Position numbers and translations under genes: made by a program | The notes under the pieces: model-generated | Told to the model about the DNA's origin: nothing | Seen by the model: only the letters and a program-made list of their open reading frames with translations | The model's database searches: none | Shown here: positions 45,934 through 56,511 of the stretch, in pieces | Position numbering within the stretch: the stretch's first letter is position 1 | How the letters are laid out: every line of letters starts with the position of its first letter | From: Aliikangiella coralliicola | GTDB lineage: Bacteria > Pseudomonadota > Gammaproteobacteria > Enterobacterales > Kangiellaceae | Direction of reading: 5' to 3' | Length of the DNA stretch: 64,000 nucleotides | Assembly: GCF_007004725.1 (NCBI RefSeq) | Contig: NZ_ML660161.1 | Location: 1-64,000 of the forward strand

Positions 45934-45957
45934 GGCTGGATTTGAACGAATCCAGCC
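45934..45957 (+). terminator. Hairpin after fur
   Basis: GGCTGGATT-TGAACG-AATCCAGCC, 9-bp perfect stem, but no T-run follows. Possibly a terminator of weak type or an mRNA-stabilising hairpin. A second hairpin (AGTCAGATC/GATCTGACT) is at 46031-46058. Confidence 0.4.
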
Positions 45958-46104
45958 ACCGATGTACCCTGCCTTAAATTCGACGGTTTTATCCTGTCAT
46001 ATGATGTTGATTCAGATCTAGTTGTGTGAAAGTCAGATCTGCTTTATCTGATCTGACTTCGTGTGAATTAACCTGGATGGTTTGGAATAGCGGGCAATCG
46101 ATGG

Positions 46105-46401
46105 TTAGCTTAGTAGCTGACTACTTTCTAATACGGTAATTTTTTCGTCGTTCTCCAGCAATGGTCTCATGTCAGACATTACTGCTTTGCGCTCTTCAGA
46201 ATTTAACCAACTCTCCCACGATTCACAGTTTTCCCAGCTGGAAATAATAACTGCATGATTTTCGTTCGATTTTTCATGAAGTAATTCACCGGCAATAAAG
46301 CCGTCGATTGCTGTTGCCTGTTTTCTCGCACGTCGAATGAGATCAAGGTAATCGTGAAAGCATCCATCGTTAATTTGTCGCTCGATGATCACTCTTATCA
46401 T
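46105..46401 (-). CDS. Antibiotic biosynthesis monooxygenase (ABM) fold protein
   Basis: 98 residues with the dimeric ABM ferredoxin-like fold pattern: IRVIIERQINDGCFHDYLDL, ATAIDGFIAGELLHEK, HAVIISSWENCESWESWLNS. Members include quinol monooxygenases and small stress proteins. Monocistronic. Function not assignable beyond the fold. Confidence 0.8.
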   Translation of the reverse strand: MIRVIIERQINDGCFHDYLDLIRRARKQATAIDGFIAGELLHEKSNENHAVIISSWENCESWESWLNSEERKAVMSDMRPLLENDEKITVLESSQLLS

Positions 46402-46508
46402 TAATGAGATTCCTGTTTAGTCGTTGTTGAAAGCTGGTGGTTGTTATCGTTAATCGATATTTTCTAATAATCAGCGATTACGCTAATCAATATCGACTAG
46501 CGCGAAAA

Positions 46509-46967
46509 TTAGTGTTTAGAACGTAATGTGTCGATCAAACTATCTTCTAGTTCTACCCTTTTTGCAATTGCTTCACCCAAAAGGGAAAGATCGTCGTCCA
46601 GAGAAGTCATTAACGCATTGTCAGAATTTTGAGAATACTTATCATTAAAATCTACGACAATATCGGTGGTTTCAGAAATCTGAGGATAGAGCTTTTCTAA
46701 CAATTGCATACTGGAAGGACCATTGACTTCGCAGGCGCCGACAATTTTTTCATAAACTTCAAAGTGGCCCGCGGACACATAGTCGATAAGAATATCGCAA
46801 AATATATTAACTTGTTGATATTCAGGTAGTTGTGGTTGATTTCGATTGCCAGAAAGTTTGCAAAATTGAATGATTAGTTGACTTCTTTCTGCCAGCCAAT
46901 CGCTTACTGCGGCATTTTTGCATAAATCTTCAATACTCTCGTTTATGTTTATTTCTGACATTCGCAT
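46509..46967 (-). CDS. rsd: Anti-sigma-70 factor Rsd/AlgQ
   Basis: 152 residues from the ATG at 46967 with AAGGAG at ideal distance; the long upstream extension is not coding. Rsd/AlgQ pattern: SDWLAERSQLIIQFCKLSG, FCDILIDYVSAGHFEVYEKIV and LLGEAIAKRVELEDSLI. Rsd binds sigma-70 and shifts polymerase toward alternative sigma factors. It could matter for the ECF sigma factor and sigma-54 glnA promoter in this window. Divergent from the PAS kinase. Confidence 0.88.
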   Translation of the reverse strand: MRMSEININESIEDLCKNAAVSDWLAERSQLIIQFCKLSGNRNQPQLPEYQQVNIFCDILIDYVSAGHFEVYEKIVGACEVNGPSSMQLLEKLYPQISETTDIVVDFNDKYSQNSDNALMTSLDDDLSLLGEAIAKRVELEDSLIDTLRSKH

Positions 46968-47185
46968 CAGACTCCTTAAGTCTTGCCAGGGTTTTATTAA
47001 GTTTTTACCACAATAAACGGCCGCTGCAAAATTTTTTTCTTGAAAGTCGATTTTTGACAGATAAACGAATAACACTAAACTGATAAGGATGAGCAATATT
47101 TTTGATACTGGTAGCGATCTAAAGTAGTTTGGAGCGATAGATAATTTATGTTTTTAATAACCGGTTTTGAGTTACACTAATTATT

Positions 47186-49144
47186 ATGCAACGAGAGCTG
47201 AACACTAAAACCAATACTCGCTTTCAATTTGCTCGCTATTGGACCATTCGAGGGTTTACCGCTTCACTCATTGTTATTGCCGCTCTGTTACCGGTGGTAA
47301 GCGCTTTGAGTATCAGTTTTTGGCTGGACGGTGAATACAATTGGCGAGAAGCGGCGTTAGAACTAGGGGTTGCCTGTTTAACCCTGTCCTTAATTGCTTA
47401 CCCGGCATTTTATCTCCTTAATTGGGAATCTGATCAGGCGCAGCGTTGGGACGAAACGCAACAGGACTTTCGTCTGCTGATCGATCAGGCGGTGGATATG
47501 GTTTTCCTGGTGTCACTTGATGGTCGTATTGTTGAAGTGAATCAACGTGCGTGTGAATCGATGGGTTATTCAAAGGTAGAACTAAAAAATCTATCAATAC
47601 TTGATATTGATATCGACTGCTACCTTCACCGGCACCCTAAATTGGTCAACCAGATGCAAAATGGTGAAAGTATCACCTACCAGACTCGTTATCGCTCTAA
47701 AAGTGGCAATCGAATTCCTGTGGAAAGTAGAGCAAGGATGGCAAGCTGGCTGGAAGAGCCTCACTACCTTGAGTTTGTTTCTGATATTTCCCATCGCCTT
47801 GAAGTAGAGAAGCAGATTGATGAATCTCGCGAAGCGCTGGAAAAAACCCGCAATATTTTAGAACGTCGAATTGCTGAACATTCAAGCGAATTGAAACGGC
47901 AAAAACAAAGTCGGGAAATGGCAGAAAGATATGCCAATTCAATTCAAAATTACCTGGAAAAATTGATCGACTCGATGCCGTCCGCGATTATCGCAGTGGA
48001 TGAGGACCATCAGGTTATGCAGTGGAATATTGAAGCCGAAAAAATGACTAATATTCAGGCGAAAATGGCTATTGGTGAGAAATTATCCAACCTCTTCCCT
48101 GCTTTATATCAGCACATGCAAAGTGCGAATAGCAGTAAAGATTTGCTGCAACAAAGCTTAAATTTTCGATTTAATACTCGGATTAATCACGAAAATCGAA
48201 CTTTGGAAGTCATGATTTACCCCATTTTCACATTACGTGAAGAAGAGCAGGGAGAGGTTATTCGAATTGATGATATTACCGAGAAAGTCAAAATTGATGA
48301 AACCCTGGTACAAACCGAAAAGATGCTATCACTCGGCGGGCTAGCGGCCGGTATGGCTCATGAAATCAATAACCCGCTGGGCGCAATTATGCAGAGTACC
48401 CAAAATATTAAACGACGGCTTTCAAATACGCTGGCGAGAAACCAGATGGTTGCGCAAGAAGTCGGATTGAGTCTTGATGCCCTTCATTTGTATCTGGAAA
48501 AGCAGAGAATACTCGAGTTTCTTGAAGGCGTGATGATTTCGGGGGAAAGAGCGGCGCATATTGTTGGCGATATGTTGAGTTTTGCCAGGCCAGCCAACCA
48601 GGAATCAACCCAGGTATCACTGCAAGATGCATTGGACGCTGCCGTTCGTTTGTCAGCTAAAGACTACAATCAACGCAAGCAGTTTGATTTCAGAAAAATT
48701 GAAATGCGTAAAACCTACTCTCCGCTTGTCGGTTGCGTGTTAGCGCAAAAAAATCAGCTTGAGCAGGTGTTTCTCAACATGTTGATCAATGCTGCTCAGG
48801 CGTTGGCGCTAAATAAGGACGAATCGTTTCACCCGCTGATAGAATTGATAATTCGCCGTGAGGGAAATATGGCCTGCGTTGAGATTATTGATAATGGCCC
48901 GGGTATGGATGAAGCAACCCGTAAGCGGGTTTTTGAACCATTTTTTACTACTAAAGATGAAAATGTCGGTACTGGGTTAGGATTATCAGTTTCCTATTTT
49001 ATTGTTTGTGAACAACTTGGTGGGCGATTAAGCGTCGAGTCTCAACCAGGCAAGGGCTGCCGATTTACGATTCACTTACCGCTCGTGAGAACTGAAAGTA
49101 GTGCGCAGGATGCTCATGATGAACAAATAGAATTACCGCTTTAG
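47186..49144 (+). CDS. PAS-containing sensor histidine kinase
   Basis: 652 residues: two TM helices near the start (about 30-50 and 62-82), PAS1 at about 95-205 (VDMVFLVSLDGRIVEVNQ), a coiled coil, PAS2 at about 260-370 (SMPSAIIAVDEDHQVMQWN), then HisKA with MAHEINNPLGAIMQ (His near 391), N box MLINAAQAL, G boxes DNGPGMDE and GTGLGLSVS. The HEINNPL type is of the NtrB/HPK4 class, which often uses NtrC-family partners. No response regulator lies adjacent, so the partner is unknown. Confidence 0.9.
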   Translation: MQRELNTKTNTRFQFARYWTIRGFTASLIVIAALLPVVSALSISFWLDGEYNWREAALELGVACLTLSLIAYPAFYLLNWESDQAQRWDETQQDFRLLIDQAVDMVFLVSLDGRIVEVNQRACESMGYSKVELKNLSILDIDIDCYLHRHPKLVNQMQNGESITYQTRYRSKSGNRIPVESRARMASWLEEPHYLEFVSDISHRLEVEKQIDESREALEKTRNILERRIAEHSSELKRQKQSREMAERYANSIQNYLEKLIDSMPSAIIAVDEDHQVMQWNIEAEKMTNIQAKMAIGEKLSNLFPALYQHMQSANSSKDLLQQSLNFRFNTRINHENRTLEVMIYPIFTLREEEQGEVIRIDDITEKVKIDETLVQTEKMLSLGGLAAGMAHEINNPLGAIMQSTQNIKRRLSNTLARNQMVAQEVGLSLDALHLYLEKQRILEFLEGVMISGERAAHIVGDMLSFARPANQESTQVSLQDALDAAVRLSAKDYNQRKQFDFRKIEMRKTYSPLVGCVLAQKNQLEQVFLNMLINAAQALALNKDESFHPLIELIIRREGNMACVEIIDNGPGMDEATRKRVFEPFFTTKDENVGTGLGLSVSYFIVCEQLGGRLSVESQPGKGCRFTIHLPLVRTESSAQDAHDEQIELPL

Positions 49145-49176
49145 GGCGTATGTAATCAAGAATAATCCAGAATTAA

Positions 49177-49240
49177 GCTTCACCTTGTGAAGCCGTTTTC
49201 ATTTGAAACCCACCCGAACCTTACAGTTTAAGTGGGTTTT
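49177..49240 (+). terminator. Twin hairpins after the PAS kinase
   Basis: First GCTTCAC-CTT-GTGAAGC then CGTTTT; second ACCCAC/GTGGGT with TTTTT. Tandem terminators are likely. Confidence 0.6.
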
Positions 49241-49268
49241 TCGCTCGTATGTCTTGTCTGTTCAGCGA

Positions 49269-49793
49269 CTAAAAGATGTGTTTACTGGGACGGTAATGCC
49301 GGTAGAGGTTCCAGATCATTAAACCTGCGACACTCACAAAGAAAATTAACACCCACATGGGCATAGAAATTCCCATGAAGCTCCAGGATACCTTGGCACA
49401 CTCGCCATCGCCGGCCAGTACCGTACTGATGACTTCTGTTACGGGCAGCATTTCTACCAGGTAGTCTAGCGCCGGACCGCACGCAGGGACTTCGCCTTCC
49501 GGGAGATTTTGCAGATAAACATGTTTTCCTGACACAATACCGCCCAGTATTGCGCTGATTAAGCCAAGAATAGAATAAGTCGGTCGCCACTTGCTGCCAG
49601 CCAGGGGATTATGAATTCCCCGGATTAGGAACCAGATGCCAACGAATAAAACGCCGATACGCTGAAAAATACATAACGGGCAAGGCTCCATATTCTCAAC
49701 ATATTGAAAATAATAGGCCGTCACCAATAGTTGGTAACAGACGAAAGCCATAAACAGGTTAAACCCACGAGACTCAAACATTGAGTATTCCAT
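49269..49793 (-). CDS. dsbB: Disulfide bond formation protein DsbB
   Basis: 174 residues, four TM helices. Catalytic pairs CPLC near residue 37 (MEPCPLCIFQRIGV) and the second periplasmic pair in PACGPALDYL and DGECAKVSW. It reoxidises DsbA and passes electrons to quinones. An internal ATG four codons in is an alternative start. The likely partner is the DsbA-like protein at 26778. Confidence 0.94.
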   Translation of the reverse strand: MEYSMFESRGFNLFMAFVCYQLLVTAYYFQYVENMEPCPLCIFQRIGVLFVGIWFLIRGIHNPLAGSKWRPTYSILGLISAILGGIVSGKHVYLQNLPEGEVPACGPALDYLVEMLPVTEVISTVLAGDGECAKVSWSFMGISMPMWVLIFFVSVAGLMIWNLYRHYRPSKHIF

Positions 49794-50041
49794 CCAGTTC
49801 GTTTTATTTGGCTTCGAAGACTAGCAGAATTCGAAGACACAAAAAAGTAGCGGAATATTGAAAAAGAATTGCCATTAATTCTGAAAAGCGGCTGTTTTTA
49901 AGTGAACTTAATTATGATTAGCGAGTCACTAGTTAAAGAGAAATGACCAGTTTGCAACCGATGTTCAAGAGCTGGCCTTTGTTCGATTTGAAAGGTCGGT
50001 TTTATCTTTAATTGACACTTTTTGACATTTTAAAGTGGGCA

Positions 50042-50067
50042 ATAAAAAAGCCTCTTAAAAGAGGCTT
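50042..50067 (-). terminator. Terminator of tex
   Basis: On the minus strand AGCCTCTT-TT-AAGAGGCT followed by TTTTTT. 143 bp after the tex stop; the rest of the 416-bp gap (49794-50209) shows only the dsbB upstream region. Confidence 0.75.
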
Positions 50068-50209
50068 ATAAAAGTTTCCAGTCTGCAGGTCCCAGTACTC
50101 TGGGCTTCTTGTATTCGCTAGCGTTGGCTATTTATAACAAACTGATATGAGGCTTGCAACATAAATTTACAAAATGCGCCACTTTTTTATCTCAAAATCG
50201 GATAATTAT

Positions 50210-52537
50210 CTACTTTTTACCTTTTAATGCATCAGCCAATGCCATGCCAAAAGCTGTATTGGTGGGCTTTTTAGGCTTTTGAGATGCTGGCTTAAATCCT
50301 CGACCTGTTTTAGATGAGCGCTGAGATTTATCTTTCGATTGGCCTCTCGGCGCAGCGTTTTCCGGGTTTGGCCCTACCATTGATAAACTAATTCTCTTAC
50401 GCTTCGGGTCGACTTCAGTGACATGCACTTTCACGATATCACCTGTTTTAACCACTTCTCTCGGATTAGAAATGAACTTGTCACTCATCAGGGAGATATG
50501 GACTAAACCATCCTGATGAACACCAATATCGACAAATGCACCAAAATCGGTCACGTTGGTTACACTACCTTCTAGTGCCATACCCGGAGAGAGATCCGAG
50601 ATTTTTTCGACACCTTCTTTGAATTTCGCAGCCTTAAAATTACCGCGAGGATCACGTCCAGGCTTATCAAGTTCGGCTAAAATGTCGTTAATTGTCGGTA
50701 AACCGAACTTATCTTCGACAAAGTCCGCGGCATTGAGCTTTTTTAACTCTGATGAATTACCCATCAGGCCGTCAATATTTGCCTGAATTTTATCGAGCAT
50801 TTTAGTCACAATTGAATAAGTTTCAGGATGCACGCCCGAGCGATCTAGTGGGTTATCGCCGTCAGTAATACGGAGGAAACCTGCGGCTTGTTCAAAAGAT
50901 TTTGGCCCAAGACGTTCAACCTGTGTGAGCTGCTTTCGGTTGGAAAAGCGACCATTTTGCTCTCGATAGCGAATAATGTTTTGCGCGAGGGTCTTATTGA
51001 GACCGGAAACATAAGTGAGTAGCGGCGCTGAGGCTGTATTGAGGTCAACACCGACGGCGTTTACACAATCCTCAACCACGCTCCCCAGAGTTTTTCCCAG
51101 TTGGCTTTGACTGACGTCATGCTGGTACTGGCCAACGCCAATTGCTTTGGGCTCAATTTTTACCAGCTCAGCGAGTGGGTCTTGTAAACGTCTGGCGATA
51201 GAGACAGAACCGCGGTAGCTAACATCTAAATCTGGAAATTCTTCTGATGCTAATTTTGAAGCCGAATAAACTGACGCACCAGCTTCATTGACCACTATTT
51301 TCTGGAGGCCCAGAGAAGGATATTTTTTCATTAACTCAGCAACAAGTTTGTCGGTTTCGCGCGACGCAGTTCCATTACCAATACTGACCAATCTAACCTT
51401 ATGTAGCTCACAGATAGTGGCTAGCTTGGCGATTGAAGAATCCCATTGATTTTGTGGTGCATGTGGGAAAATAGTTGACTGAGTGAGCAGTTTTCCAGTG
51501 TCATCAACGACGACAATTTTAACCCCGGTTCTGAGTCCAGGGTCCATACCCATGGTGGTAAATTTGCCTGCTGGCGCAGCCATTAACAGGTCTCTAAGGT
51601 TGCTGGCAAAGACGCCGATTGCTTGTAATTCGGCGGTTTCTCTCAGTTTGCCCAAAAGTTCGGTTTCGAAGAAATTATGTAGTTTGACTCGCCAGGTCCA
51701 TAGCACAACCGTCTGTAACCAACTGTCAGCAGGTCGACCTTGATCACTTATGTTGGCGAACTTTGCGATCAAATATTGGGCATGGTTGGATGCTTTTTCG
51801 TCTTTAAGCAGGTTTTGATCAACGACCAGTTCCAATGACAAAACACTTTCATTTCTGCCACGAAATAAGGCGAGCGCACGATGGCTTGGAATTTTGCTCA
51901 GTTGTTCAGAGTATTCAAAGTAATCGCGGAATTTGTGCCCGGCATCTTCTTTACCAGCAACAACGGTCGAACGAACAATCGCATGTTCTTCCAGGTAGTG
52001 GCGGATTTCCGACAATAAAGGCGCGTTTTCCGCGAACTCTTCCATTAAAATCTGTTTGGCGCCGTCCAGTGCTGATTTACTGTCAGTAATCCCCTTCTCT
52101 TCATTAAAGTAATCTTGTGCTACCTGTTCCGGATCCTGAGCAGGATTTTCCAGTAAGCTATCTGCTAAGGGTTGCAGCCCAGCCTCTCTGGCTATTTGCG
52201 CTTTAGTCCGACGCTTCGGCTTGTATGGCAGGTAAAGATCTTCTAACTCGCTTTTAGTTTCTGCCTGAACAATACTTGTTTTTAGTTCGGGTGTTAGTTT
52301 TTCCTGTTCATCAATGCTTTTCAGTATCACTTGACGGCGGTCTTCCAGCTCACGAAGATAACCGAGTCTCTCTTCAAGTGTGCGCAGCTGGGTATCGTCT
52401 AGCCCACCTGTGACTTCTTTTCGGTAACGTGCGACAAAAGGGACGCTTGCTCCTTCATCAAGCAGGGTGACTGCAGCACTAACCTGCTCTTGCTTGACAC
52501 CAATTTCTTTGGCTATTTTTTCCGCAATATTGAACAT
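50210..52537 (-). CDS. tex: Tex family RNA-binding transcription accessory protein
   Basis: 775 residues. N-terminal Tex helices ([20 protein letters not shown]), a YqgF/RNase H-like domain with [11 protein letters not shown], helix-hairpin-helix repeats ([16 protein letters not shown]), and one S1 domain near 650-720 ([20 protein letters not shown]). Full family length. Tex binds nucleic acid and influences transcription and toxin expression in other bacteria. Divergent from ompR, a conserved gammaproteobacterial layout. Confidence 0.95.
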   Translation of the reverse strand: MFNIAEKIAKEIGVKQEQVSAAVTLLDEGASVPFVARYRKEVTGGLDDTQLRTLEERLGYLRELEDRRQVILKSIDEQEKLTPELKTSIVQAETKSELEDLYLPYKPKRRTKAQIAREAGLQPLADSLLENPAQDPEQVAQDYFNEEKGITDSKSALDGAKQILMEEFAENAPLLSEIRHYLEEHAIVRSTVVAGKEDAGHKFRDYFEYSEQLSKIPSHRALALFRGRNESVLSLELVVDQNLLKDEKASNHAQYLIAKFANISDQGRPADSWLQTVVLWTWRVKLHNFFETELLGKLRETAELQAIGVFASNLRDLLMAAPAGKFTTMGMDPGLRTGVKIVVVDDTGKLLTQSTIFPHAPQNQWDSSIAKLATICELHKVRLVSIGNGTASRETDKLVAELMKKYPSLGLQKIVVNEAGASVYSASKLASEEFPDLDVSYRGSVSIARRLQDPLAELVKIEPKAIGVGQYQHDVSQSQLGKTLGSVVEDCVNAVGVDLNTASAPLLTYVSGLNKTLAQNIIRYREQNGRFSNRKQLTQVERLGPKSFEQAAGFLRITDGDNPLDRSGVHPETYSIVTKMLDKIQANIDGLMGNSSELKKLNAADFVEDKFGLPTINDILAELDKPGRDPRGNFKAAKFKEGVEKISDLSPGMALEGSVTNVTDFGAFVDIGVHQDGLVHISLMSDKFISNPREVVKTGDIVKVHVTEVDPKRKRISLSMVGPNPENAAPRGQSKDKSQRSSKTGRGFKPASQKPKKPTNTAFGMALADALKGKK

Positions 52538-52885
52538 AGACTTTCCTAAAAAACTACTTATTCTTTGATGAACCGGCTTCGATGATTAATAATCATTCAA
52601 ATGATTTGGATTAGTGGTTTTGACAGAACCAGATGAAGTGGCGATTATAACCATTCTGTCGGGAAATTCAGCAGGAATCGGTAATAAATTGAACTAACTT
52701 CGAAAATAGAGATGAGGCCATTGACAATGGTTTTTTTGAAAGATTGAAACTTAGGTTATACTCTGTAACAAATGATTGAAAAATATCTTTGCCTTTCAAT
52801 CGTTTATTCACGGAAAATCGGGATCGGCTTAGACCAAACGTAAAATGATTATTTTGCGTCTAGATAAAAAATAAGTGAGGGGAAT
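52538..52885. other. tex-ompR divergent promoter region
   Basis: 348 bp. A TATACT box (52757-52762) preceded by TTGAAA at a short 15-bp spacing could serve ompR; nothing else stood out. Confidence 0.35.
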
Positions 52886-53608
52886 ATGATGAGTGAAGAA
52901 ACGCAAAAAATCCTGGTAGTCGACGATGACTTGCGTTTACGCAGTTTATTGGAGAGGTATTTCAAGGAACAAGGCTACATTGTAAAAGCCGCTGCAGACT
53001 CTGAACAAATGGATAGGTTTCTTGAACGTGAAAACTATCATCTTATGGTGCTTGATTTAATGTTGCCTGGCGAAGACGGTTTATCCATATGCCGCCGTCT
53101 GCGAGCTGAAGATAATAGTATCCCTATCATTATGTTGACAGCCAAAGGTGACGATGTTGATCGAATCATCGGTCTTGAACTTGGTGCGGATGATTATCTT
53201 GCCAAACCTTTTAATCCCCGCGAATTATTAGCGCGAGTTAAGGCGGTGTTGAGAAGGCGAACTGCGGAACTGCCAGGGGCGCCAAGCGGTGAAGAAAAAG
53301 TGATTGAGTTCGGCGAATTTAAGCTAAACTTGGCGACCCGCGAAATGACACGAAATGGCGAACCCATGACCTTAACCAGCGGTGAATTTGCGGTATTAAA
53401 GTCGCTGGTGACTAACCCACGTCAACCACTCTCACGAGATAAATTAATGAACCTTGCGCGAGGGCGTGATTATAGTGCGCTAGAAAGAAGCATTGATGTC
53501 CAGGTATCACGGTTACGCAGAATGATAGAGGAAGACCCGGCAAAACCGCGTTATTTACAAACGGTGTGGGGGATTGGCTACGTTTTTGTTCCTGATAGTG
53601 AAGACTAA
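52886..53608 (+). CDS. ompR: OmpR response regulator
   Basis: 240 residues (or 239 from the next ATG). Receiver with DDD 13-15, phospho-acceptor Asp57 in MVLDLMLPGEDG and LAKPFNPRELLARVKAVLRR; winged helix with TSGEFAVLKSL and SIDVQVSRLRRMIEEDP, closely OmpR-like. In most relatives envZ follows immediately; here the next gene is on the other strand and unrelated. The cognate kinase must lie elsewhere or be lost. Confidence 0.9.
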   Translation: MMSEETQKILVVDDDLRLRSLLERYFKEQGYIVKAAADSEQMDRFLERENYHLMVLDLMLPGEDGLSICRRLRAEDNSIPIIMLTAKGDDVDRIIGLELGADDYLAKPFNPRELLARVKAVLRRRTAELPGAPSGEEKVIEFGEFKLNLATREMTRNGEPMTLTSGEFAVLKSLVTNPRQPLSRDKLMNLARGRDYSALERSIDVQVSRLRRMIEEDPAKPRYLQTVWGIGYVFVPDSED

Positions 53609-53653
53609 ATTTCTTGTCTCCGGTTTCTCAACCGACCATTCTTGTCCTCATTT

Positions 53654-53678
53654 AAGCCTGTGTGAAAGCAGGCTTTAG
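53654..53678. terminator. Terminator between ompR and the convergent gene
   Basis: AAGCCTG/CAGGCTT arms with an 8-base loop; short T-run on the plus side. Confidence 0.5.
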
Positions 53679-53688
53679 CTACTCTCTA

Positions 53689-54132
53689 TTAGACTTCTTC
53701 CTCTTCACCATCAATGATAAAACCAATACGTCTTTTTGCAGCTTGTTGTTCCACCTTTTTCACAAAACAAAGCATTTGCACCGTTGATTGATGAGCTAGC
53801 AGCATGCAAGGGCTTCCGTTCATATTGCCTTCAATCCGAATACCGTGGAAGCTTTCCTGGGCAAGCCGCTCGACATTTATCTGGATGCCGCCATACATTA
53901 CAGCTAATATCGCCGGTTCTTCGTCTTCCGGCAGTTGTTGACGCCATTGAGTGATGGTGTCCGCAAGGCGACGCATTAAAACACCCGCAGAGCGATATTC
54001 ATTGGCTTCTTTCAACCCAGAAGATTTTTGTGGAAGACTCAGACTGGGCAGAGGCCTCTGGGGAACAACTTGCTCTTTCAGGATTTGTTGAGTGTTCTGG
54101 TATTCGGGTAAATTATTCTGATCTTGTTCCAC
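53689..54132 (-). CDS. Conserved hypothetical protein
   Basis: 147 residues, cytosolic. A proline/glutamine-rich N-terminal third, then a compact domain: VLMRRLADTITQWRQQLPED, ILAVMYGGIQINVERLAQES, FHGIRIEG, and an acidic end. No recognised family. Occupies the place after ompR where envZ would be expected, on the opposite strand, so it is not its replacement in function. Confidence 0.6.
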   Translation of the reverse strand: MEQDQNNLPEYQNTQQILKEQVVPQRPLPSLSLPQKSSGLKEANEYRSAGVLMRRLADTITQWRQQLPEDEEPAILAVMYGGIQINVERLAQESFHGIRIEGNMNGSPCMLLAHQSTVQMLCFVKKVEQQAAKRRIGFIIDGEEEEV

Positions 54133-54281
54133 GAGCTTTCCTCTATAGATTGAACTGGTTCCACTTTCCGTGCCGGATATTGATTTAGCGACAAATAACC
54201 TGAGCGATTATCTCGACCCAAGGATAGGTAATCCGATGATAGCGCCATGGGCAACCAACGGGTAAGGGGGTTAACAAAAGC

Positions 54282-54920
54282 TTACCGTTTTCGTTGCACA
54301 CCTATCGGTAAATTTTCGACCCGATCCATTTCTTCATCTCGAAAGTTTGTCGGGGCATGTAAGTAGTCTAATAACATCTCGAACGCATCTAACCCCCAAA
54401 AAATTTCACCGGGCTGGTCTTTAACCATAAATGTCGGGACGCCAAAAATCTCATTGTTTGCTGCTTCTTCAGTATTAATGCGAAGTTGATCTTTAACAGA
54501 TTGTGCTGAAGTGAGCACATCGAGGTTTTTGATTTGCAGGTGTTTTTCCAGGTATCTGATAGCTTCGTTAGAATCTGAAGCCAGCCCTTCTTTCCAGATA
54601 CTCTCGAAAATTATCTGGATGTTTTCTCTCTGGTTATTCGTTGCTATTGCTAAACGTAGCGCAAATAAAGAATTAAAAGGGTGCGCCGGTGGCATCTTAA
54701 ACGGGATACTAGCCCTTCTTGCTTGCCAGTAACAATGCTTATAGGTGAACTTTCTTTTCGGCGCAATTTCAGCCGGTCCGACATTTTGCCAGTGATTCAA
54801 CAACCCGGCAAACAAGATAGGTTTGTATTCTATATTGACGTCTGTGGGAAGCCTGTCGAACTGGCAATGTTGCAAATAGGCAAATGGCGAAATGAAATCA
54901 AAATACCAGACTAGTTTCAT
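54282..54920 (-). CDS. 2-hydroxychromene-2-carboxylate isomerase-like DsbA-fold protein
   Basis: 212 residues, cytosolic. WYFDFISPFAYLQHCQF at the N-terminus carries the catalytic Ser of HCCA isomerase/kappa-GST enzymes in place of the DsbA cysteines; EEAANNEIFGVPTFMV contains the cis-Pro loop. Members use glutathione in aromatic degradation, but many are of unknown substrate. No aromatic pathway genes are nearby. Confidence 0.85.
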   Translation of the reverse strand: MKLVWYFDFISPFAYLQHCQFDRLPTDVNIEYKPILFAGLLNHWQNVGPAEIAPKRKFTYKHCYWQARRASIPFKMPPAHPFNSLFALRLAIATNNQRENIQIIFESIWKEGLASDSNEAIRYLEKHLQIKNLDVLTSAQSVKDQLRINTEEAANNEIFGVPTFMVKDQPGEIFWGLDAFEMLLDYLHAPTNFRDEEMDRVENLPIGVQRKR

Positions 54921-55024
54921 TGGACACGCTTCTCTTTAGTGTTGTTAATCGAAATGGGATGGTCAGCAAAGCCACCGGGTGCTGAGAACCAACTCGTCAG
55001 CCAAAGACTCCCTTCAATCAAAGC

Positions 55025-55339
55025 TTAACGGCCTTGCTTTGCTTTTCTCCTGGCGTTAAAGGCATCCATTTGTTCTTGAGTCGCTTCAGTCTGGAATTTT
55101 TCCTTCCATTCGGCATAGGGCATACCGTAGACTTTTTCTCTTGCCTGTTCGTAATTTAACTCAACATTTCTTGATTCCGCCTCGGTTACCATCCATTTTG
55201 CCAGACAATTCCTGCAAAAGTCGGCCAAAATCATGAGTTCTATATTTTGCACTTCTTTGTGATTATCCAGATGGGTTAGCAGCCTTCTAAAGACCGCCGC
55301 CTCAATGGCTTCTTGCTGGTTTAGTTGTTCGTTCAAAAT
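55025..55339 (-). CDS. DUF1244 family protein
   Basis: 104 residues from a TTG at 55339 that has AGGTG just upstream; the frame is open to a GTG at 55420, whose extra 27 residues do not look like the family. DUF1244 hallmarks: EAAVFRRLLTHL, VQNIELMILADFCRNCLAKW and YGMPYAEWKEKFQTEAT. Small conserved proteobacterial protein of unknown function with a CRNC motif. Confidence 0.8.
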   Translation of the reverse strand: MLNEQLNQQEAIEAAVFRRLLTHLDNHKEVQNIELMILADFCRNCLAKWMVTEAESRNVELNYEQAREKVYGMPYAEWKEKFQTEATQEQMDAFNARRKAKQGR

Positions 55340-55833
55340 TACACCTGTGACTGTTTGGGCGTTTATGTGCCTGGCATTGCCATCCAGCAACAGAATCAAT
55401 ATCCTACTAGAAATCGGCACTTAGGAAGTTTTCAATTATTGGGAGCGCTTATTGATCTCAGGGCGCAAATGCCTCGAGAATAATAGCTAAAATTAAAAGC
55501 CTTAGCCACCGCTTTGTCTATCCCGCCGAAAGCTAGTCATTTAACGATTGCCGCTAATTGTATTGTTACAACTTCCCTCTCGCCGATTAATTTTAAATCG
55601 TTTAACCTCTTGTGCTGATTTTTACGTTAAGAGTATGTGCTTAGCAAAAAAGATGTTATTTATAGAAACTATCAGTATTGCTGGAAGGTCTGAATAAGTT
55701 AATAGCCGTTGAACGGCCAACCTTGGTTTAACTTAATATCAACCAAAAATAATGAAATAATAAAGCGCTAATAATAAAACTAAAAAATTTACGCAGTCGA
55801 TTAACAAAGAAGTAGCAAAAGGACGTTATTTAA
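55340..55833. other. Intergenic region upstream of the ABC exporter operon
   Basis: Nearly 500 bp, increasingly AT-rich toward the ABC gene. A small hairpin GCCGT-TGA-ACGGC lies near 55705. No promoter of convincing quality and no credible precursor-peptide gene were found. Confidence 0.4.
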
Positions 55834-56511
55834 ATGATCCGTGTCAGGGGTATATCGAAAACTTACCAAATGGGGAATACGCTGGTTAAAGCGCTGGATG
55901 GCGTTGATTTGCATATCCCTCAAAACGAGTTTGTCGCGATAATGGGGCCGTCAGGTTCAGGTAAGTCAACATTAATGAATATTCTTGGGTGTCTTGATCA
56001 ACCCGATAATGGGAGTTATCAGCTCGCCGGAGAAGAAGTTGCCAGTATTGATGATGATCAGCTCGCATCGCTACGCAATCGTTCTATCGGATTCGTATTT
56101 CAAACCTTCAACTTGCAAGCCCGTCGTACCGCATTAGAAAATGTTATGTTGCCGCTTAGATTTTCAAATTGTCCAAAAGTCGAAGCGAGAGAAAGGGCAA
56201 CGCAAATTCTTTCGAAGGTTGGCCTGGCGGAAAGAGCGCATCACCGACCATCAGAACTTTCAGGCGGACAACGACAACGGGTCGCGATAGCGCGAGCGCT
56301 GATCAACCAGCCTGAAATTATTCTGGCTGATGAACCCACAGGTAATCTGGACAGTAAAACCACAGAAGAAATCATGAACCTGTTTCATCATTTACATCAG
56401 CAGGGGCAAACGATAGTCGTTGTTACTCATGAAGATGAAATTGCTCAACATGCGCAAAGAGTCGTTACATTGAGAGATGGAAAAATCAAGGAGGACAAAT
56501 TCAATGATTAA
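55834..56511 (+). CDS. ABC exporter ATPase (MacB/LolD type)
   Basis: 225 residues. Walker [10 protein letters not shown] (about 38-46), Q-loop FVFQTFNL, signature [15 protein letters not shown], Walker [13 protein letters not shown], switch VVVTHED. Closest in style to the MacB and LolD exporters (FtsX-type permease partner). First gene of a five-gene operon; overlaps the following adaptor by 8 bp. Confidence 0.93.
   Translation: MIRVRGISKTYQMGNTLVKALDGVDLHIPQNEFVAIMGPSGSGKSTLMNILGCLDQPDNGSYQLAGEEVASIDDDQLASLRNRSIGFVFQTFNLQARRTALENVMLPLRFSNCPKVEARERATQILSKVGLAERAHHRPSELSGGQRQRVAIARALINQPEIILADEPTGNLDSKTTEEIMNLFHHLHQQGQTIVVVTHEDEIAQHAQRVVTLRDGKIKEDKFND

Noticed and set aside
46031-46058. AGTCAGATC/GATCTGACT hairpin considered as a terminator or attenuator
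   Set aside because: No T-run and no gene context that would use it; noted only beside the fur hairpin.
55635-55697. 20-codon open frame (MCLAKKMLFIETISIAGRSE) upstream of the ABC exporter, considered as an exported peptide precursor
   Set aside because: No good ribosome site and no leader or glycine motif; length is within chance in AT-rich DNA.
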